Positions 37,607 to 40,111 of a DNA stretch of 40,111 nucleotides are shown piece by piece. Every line of letters starts with the position of its first letter. Position 1 is the stretch's first letter. Where the stretch lies: positions 1 to 40,111 of the IMG/VR virus record IMGVR_UViG_3300030116_003778; one strand, 5' to 3'. The stretch comes from a virus. The notes beneath the pieces are model-generated. The model did not search any database, had not been told where the DNA came from, and was given only the letters and a program-made list of their open reading frames with translations. The translations under genes and the position numbers were made by a program.

Positions 37607-39391
37607 ATGTATCTAGGACATTCTCCAACCAATGCAGGTAGTTTTATCTTTCTTGATGACATTGCATCAGGTTTTAATGGATCAGAGACGCAGTTTACTT
37701 TGCAGGTTGGTGGTGTCAGCATTACTCCTAACACACAAAATTTATTAATAGCATTAGATGGTATTATACAACAAGCCCCTGATGCTTACACAACTTCAGG
37801 CTCTACGATCACTTTTACTGGAGCAGTACCTAGCGGTACTGACTTCTATGGTATTCTTATGGGTCAATCAGCTAGTATTGGTCAAGGCACAATAGGTGCA
37901 GATGAATTAAAAATATCAGGCAATGGTACAAGCGGACAGTTAGTCAAGTCTGATGGAGATGGTTCATACAGTTATGTAAACCAAAGTGCTGTAACAGCAG
38001 ATGCTAATGTTTTATCAGGCACAACATTAAAAAGCACAGTAGTCAATAGCTCATTAACTTCAGTTGGTACTTTAACTAGCTTAACGACATCAGGAAATAT
38101 AATTATAAATGGTAGTTCGACAAGGCAAATAGAATTTAAAGATGGTTCTGATTCAGAAGGTGCTATTGTATTTGATGAAATTACTGATGGATTTATTTTT
38201 AAAGTTGGTGGTACTCCAAGCACTGGAAAAACTGATGCTTTAAAAATAGACAATTCAGGGTACACGCACATAACAGAACGGCTCGTTCACTCAGGAGATA
38301 CAGACACATTTTTAAGATTTACAGATAATCAAATAAACTTTTCAGCAGGCAATGTAACACCATTAGTCTTAGCATCAACAAATCAGGCTTTATTTGCTAC
38401 AGGTTCAGCATCTGACCCCTCAATATCCTTTAGTGGTGATGATGATACAGGTATATATAATGGAGGTGTTGGTGCTATAACATTTATGAATAATGGTAAT
38501 CGCTCTCTTGAATTGCAATCCTCATTAGTTGCTGAGTTTAGTGGAATTATAAGGGCAAAAGGCACATCAAATGATGACTATGGTAATACAGCTTTTGAAA
38601 CAAGAGCAGGTAATAATAGTCAGGGTTTAAAAATCTCACATGGTGGCGGTAATGGTAAACTAGAAATTTTTGGTGGAGGTCAATCAAGGACGCAATTTTA
38701 CGCTAACCAAATAACAGCGAATATTAATGGTTTAGAAATAAAAACTACTGATGGACAGTCTTTGACTTTAGGTACTAATAACACTACAAGAGTTTTAATA
38801 GATGGTAGTACAGGAGATTTTAATTTAAGCAGTCAGGCTTTTGTTCTTGGTACAAATGCATCATCTACTGATAGGCTATTAAGGATAGCTAGGTTTGCAT
38901 CAAATTCTACAGACTTAGTAATAGGCGAATTAAGATATACAGGTAGTTCTGATGGTGGTCATGCTTTCGCAGGAATAAAAACTTATGTTCATCATACTAA
39001 CGGAAGAGGTCGACTAGAGTTTTGGGTTAACGACGCATCTACCTACGCTGAGAGGATGAGTCTTTATTATGATGGGAACTTAAGTATTGATGGCAGTCTT
39101 TCTAGCTCAGATTTAACATTTAAAAAGAATGTAAAAACTATTTCTAGTGCTTTAGAGACTGTTACCAATCTTAGAGGTGTAACATATAATTGGAAAGTAT
39201 CTACAGGCAAAGATACAGAAACAAAACAATATGGAATGATAGCACAGGAAGTAGAAGAATTATTACCTGAACTTGTTAAAGACTATGGAGACAATAAAAA
39301 GAAACAGCTTAATTACACTGCAATAATTCCTGTTCTTGTTGAATCTATAAAAGAACTGTCTGCAAAAGTAACTGCTTTGGAGGGTAGCTAA
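37607..39391 (+). CDS. Tail fibre with C-terminal S74 intramolecular chaperone (594 aa)
   Basis: A 594-residue fibre. The start, M-Y-L-G-H-S-P-T, and residues 25-85 (F-T-L-Q-V-G-G-V-S-I, then L-L-I-A-L-D-G-I-I-Q) are a known attachment module. A shaft with S-V-G-T-L-T-S-L (shared with the other fibres) leads to an intramolecular chaperone at 499-594: S-S-S-D-L-T-F-K-K-N-V-K, where cleavage is expected near Ser501-Asp502, then L-R-G-V-T-Y-N-W-K, G-M-I-A-Q-E-V-E-E-L-L-P-E-L-V and L-N-Y-T-A-I-I-P-V-L-V-E-S-I-K-E-L. In other phages this Peptidase_S74 domain trimerises the fibre and then cuts itself off. It ends in a TAATG overlap with the final fibre gene. Confidence 0.9.
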   Translation: MYLGHSPTNAGSFIFLDDIASGFNGSETQFTLQVGGVSITPNTQNLLIALDGIIQQAPDAYTTSGSTITFTGAVPSGTDFYGILMGQSASIGQGTIGADELKISGNGTSGQLVKSDGDGSYSYVNQSAVTADANVLSGTTLKSTVVNSSLTSVGTLTSLTTSGNIIINGSSTRQIEFKDGSDSEGAIVFDEITDGFIFKVGGTPSTGKTDALKIDNSGYTHITERLVHSGDTDTFLRFTDNQINFSAGNVTPLVLASTNQALFATGSASDPSISFSGDDDTGIYNGGVGAITFMNNGNRSLELQSSLVAEFSGIIRAKGTSNDDYGNTAFETRAGNNSQGLKISHGGGNGKLEIFGGGQSRTQFYANQITANINGLEIKTTDGQSLTLGTNNTTRVLIDGSTGDFNLSSQAFVLGTNASSTDRLLRIARFASNSTDLVIGELRYTGSSDGGHAFAGIKTYVHHTNGRGRLEFWVNDASTYAERMSLYYDGNLSIDGSLSSSDLTFKKNVKTISSALETVTNLRGVTYNWKVSTGKDTETKQYGMIAQEVEELLPELVKDYGDNKKKQLNYTAIIPVLVESIKELSAKVTALEGS

Positions 39392-40111
39392 TGGCGTTAA
39401 CACAGATTAAAACAACAGGCATAGCAGATAATGCAGTAACCGATGCTAAGGTTGTAGATGCCATAACCTCATCTAACCACTTACCATTAGCAGGTGGCAC
39501 AATGACTGGTGCATTAAACATGAACAGTCAAAACATAACTAATGCAGGTACTATACAAGGCACACTTAGCACAGCATCACAAACTAATATAACGTCAGTT
39601 GGTACTCTTACAGGATTAACTGTTGGAGGTACAATTACTTCAAGTGCAGATATGGGTGGTGGTAGAGATACTGGAATGAATCTTAGAAGCACAAATTCAA
39701 GTGGTTATGGTTTTGCAGTTAATTTTCAAGCTAATGATGGTACAGATGATGACAGAATTGTAGCAAGACTTTATTCAGAACCAAATAATGCCACTACTTC
39801 AGATTTTAGAATAGCTACAAGATCAGGGGGAACTTTAGCAAATAGATTAACAATTACAGGTAATGACACTACATTTTCAGGTATGTTAGGTATAGGTGGT
39901 ACTGCTATAGATAAACTTGATATTCATGGCGGTAATGCTAGAATTAGAGTAGGTGGTTTAGGTCTTATACAATTAAAAAATGATGGTAGTAACCATAGTT
40001 TAATTATTGCAAATAATAATGGCGGTAGTGAAACAATAAGATTCCATACTAGCGGTAGTTCTTATTTAACAGGTGGTAATTTTGGATTGGGACATGGTAG
40101 CCCTCCATGTA
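39391..40111 (+). CDS. Tail fibre protein, N-terminal part (3' end outside window)
   Basis: A fibre gene cut by the right edge; 240 residues are visible. It starts in a TAATG overlap with the S74 fibre. It begins A-L-T-Q-I-K-T-T-G-I-A-D-N-A-V-T-D-A-K-V-V, the common fibre attachment module, then L-A-G-G-T-M-T-G-A-L-N-M-N, a shaft containing I-T-S-V-G-T-L-T-G-L-T-V-G-G, and from residue 160 sequence almost the same as residues 107-187 of the partial gene at the left edge. It could be the missing 5' end of that gene if the molecule is circular, giving a protein of 478 residues. Confidence 0.8.
   Translation, partial: MALTQIKTTGIADNAVTDAKVVDAITSSNHLPLAGGTMTGALNMNSQNITNAGTIQGTLSTASQTNITSVGTLTGLTVGGTITSSADMGGGRDTGMNLRSTNSSGYGFAVNFQANDGTDDDRIVARLYSEPNNATTSDFRIATRSGGTLANRLTITGNDTTFSGMLGIGGTAIDKLDIHGGNARIRVGGLGLIQLKNDGSNHSLIIANNNGGSETIRFHTSGSSYLTGGNFGLGHGSPPC
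39869..40111 (+). repeat. Near-duplicate of 321-563 at the right edge
   Basis: Gapless match to 321-563 with about 12 mismatches by eye, mostly synonymous, in the same reading frame. The two copies are 39548 bases apart. See the entry for 321-563. Confidence 0.9.

Noticed and set aside
35543-40111. Diversity-generating retroelement acting on fibre genes
   Set aside because: No reverse transcriptase or template repeat pair is present in the window; the near-repeat at the two ends has mostly synonymous, not adenine-directed, differences.
1-40111. T7-type phage RNA polymerase and promoters
   Set aside because: No RNA polymerase gene and no repeated phage-type promoter sequence were found; promoters seen are host sigma70-like.

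Overview
This window reads as almost an entire genome of a temperate-type, short-tailed (podovirus-like) bacteriophage. The DNA is AT-rich and packed with overlapping genes (TAATG and ATGA junctions). It looks like an uncultured marine or aquatic phage of a Gram-negative host, but that assignment is an inference from gene style, not from a host marker. There is a terminase, portal, scaffold, capsid, neck proteins, three ejection-type proteins ending in a 1880-residue giant, and a long array of fibre genes. I see no tape-measure protein, tail sheath, tail tube or baseplate set, which is why a short tail is favoured. No tRNA, CRISPR array, RNA polymerase, DNA polymerase or replicative helicase was recognised.

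Layout, plus strand unless noted. 2-1279: 3' end of a tail fibre gene. 1300-3127: lysis block of small membrane and coiled-coil proteins ending in an M15-type endolysin. 3178-3203: strong terminator. 3298-4341 (minus): tyrosine integrase. 4355-4383: promoter for the early genes 4426-9575, which hold an excisionase-like protein, RecB-like nuclease, SSB-like protein, second nuclease, replication initiator, putative helicase loader, HNH nuclease, a DUF1599 protein and several small unknowns. 9575-9659: two hairpins between convergent operons. 9665-12592 (minus): eleven small coupled genes, many with paired cysteines, driven by a promoter whose spacer holds a perfect palindrome. 12671-13002: non-coding. 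13003-26803: packaging and head/neck genes. 26803-33704: ejection proteins. 33740-40111: fibre array, including an S74 self-cleaving chaperone domain.

The last 243 bases (39869-40111) nearly repeat bases 321-563, in the same frame of fibre genes. Joining the ends through this repeat would give a circular or terminally redundant genome of about 39.5 kb with one continuous fibre gene. The mismatches (about 12, mostly synonymous) leave open tandem fibre paralogues or a mixture of variants.

The genes suggest a phage that integrates by site-specific recombination, supplies its own initiator and loader but borrows the host helicase and polymerase, and invests heavily in modular receptor-binding proteins. 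Points most worth attention: an in-frame stop that cuts a Kre9/KNH-like domain (24468-24470); seven 23-residue repeats in the following gene; a ParB-like domain buried in the giant ejection protein; the palindromic operator controlling the reverse-strand operon in a phage with no recognisable CI-type repressor; and a long-spaced inverted repeat at 6069-6154.
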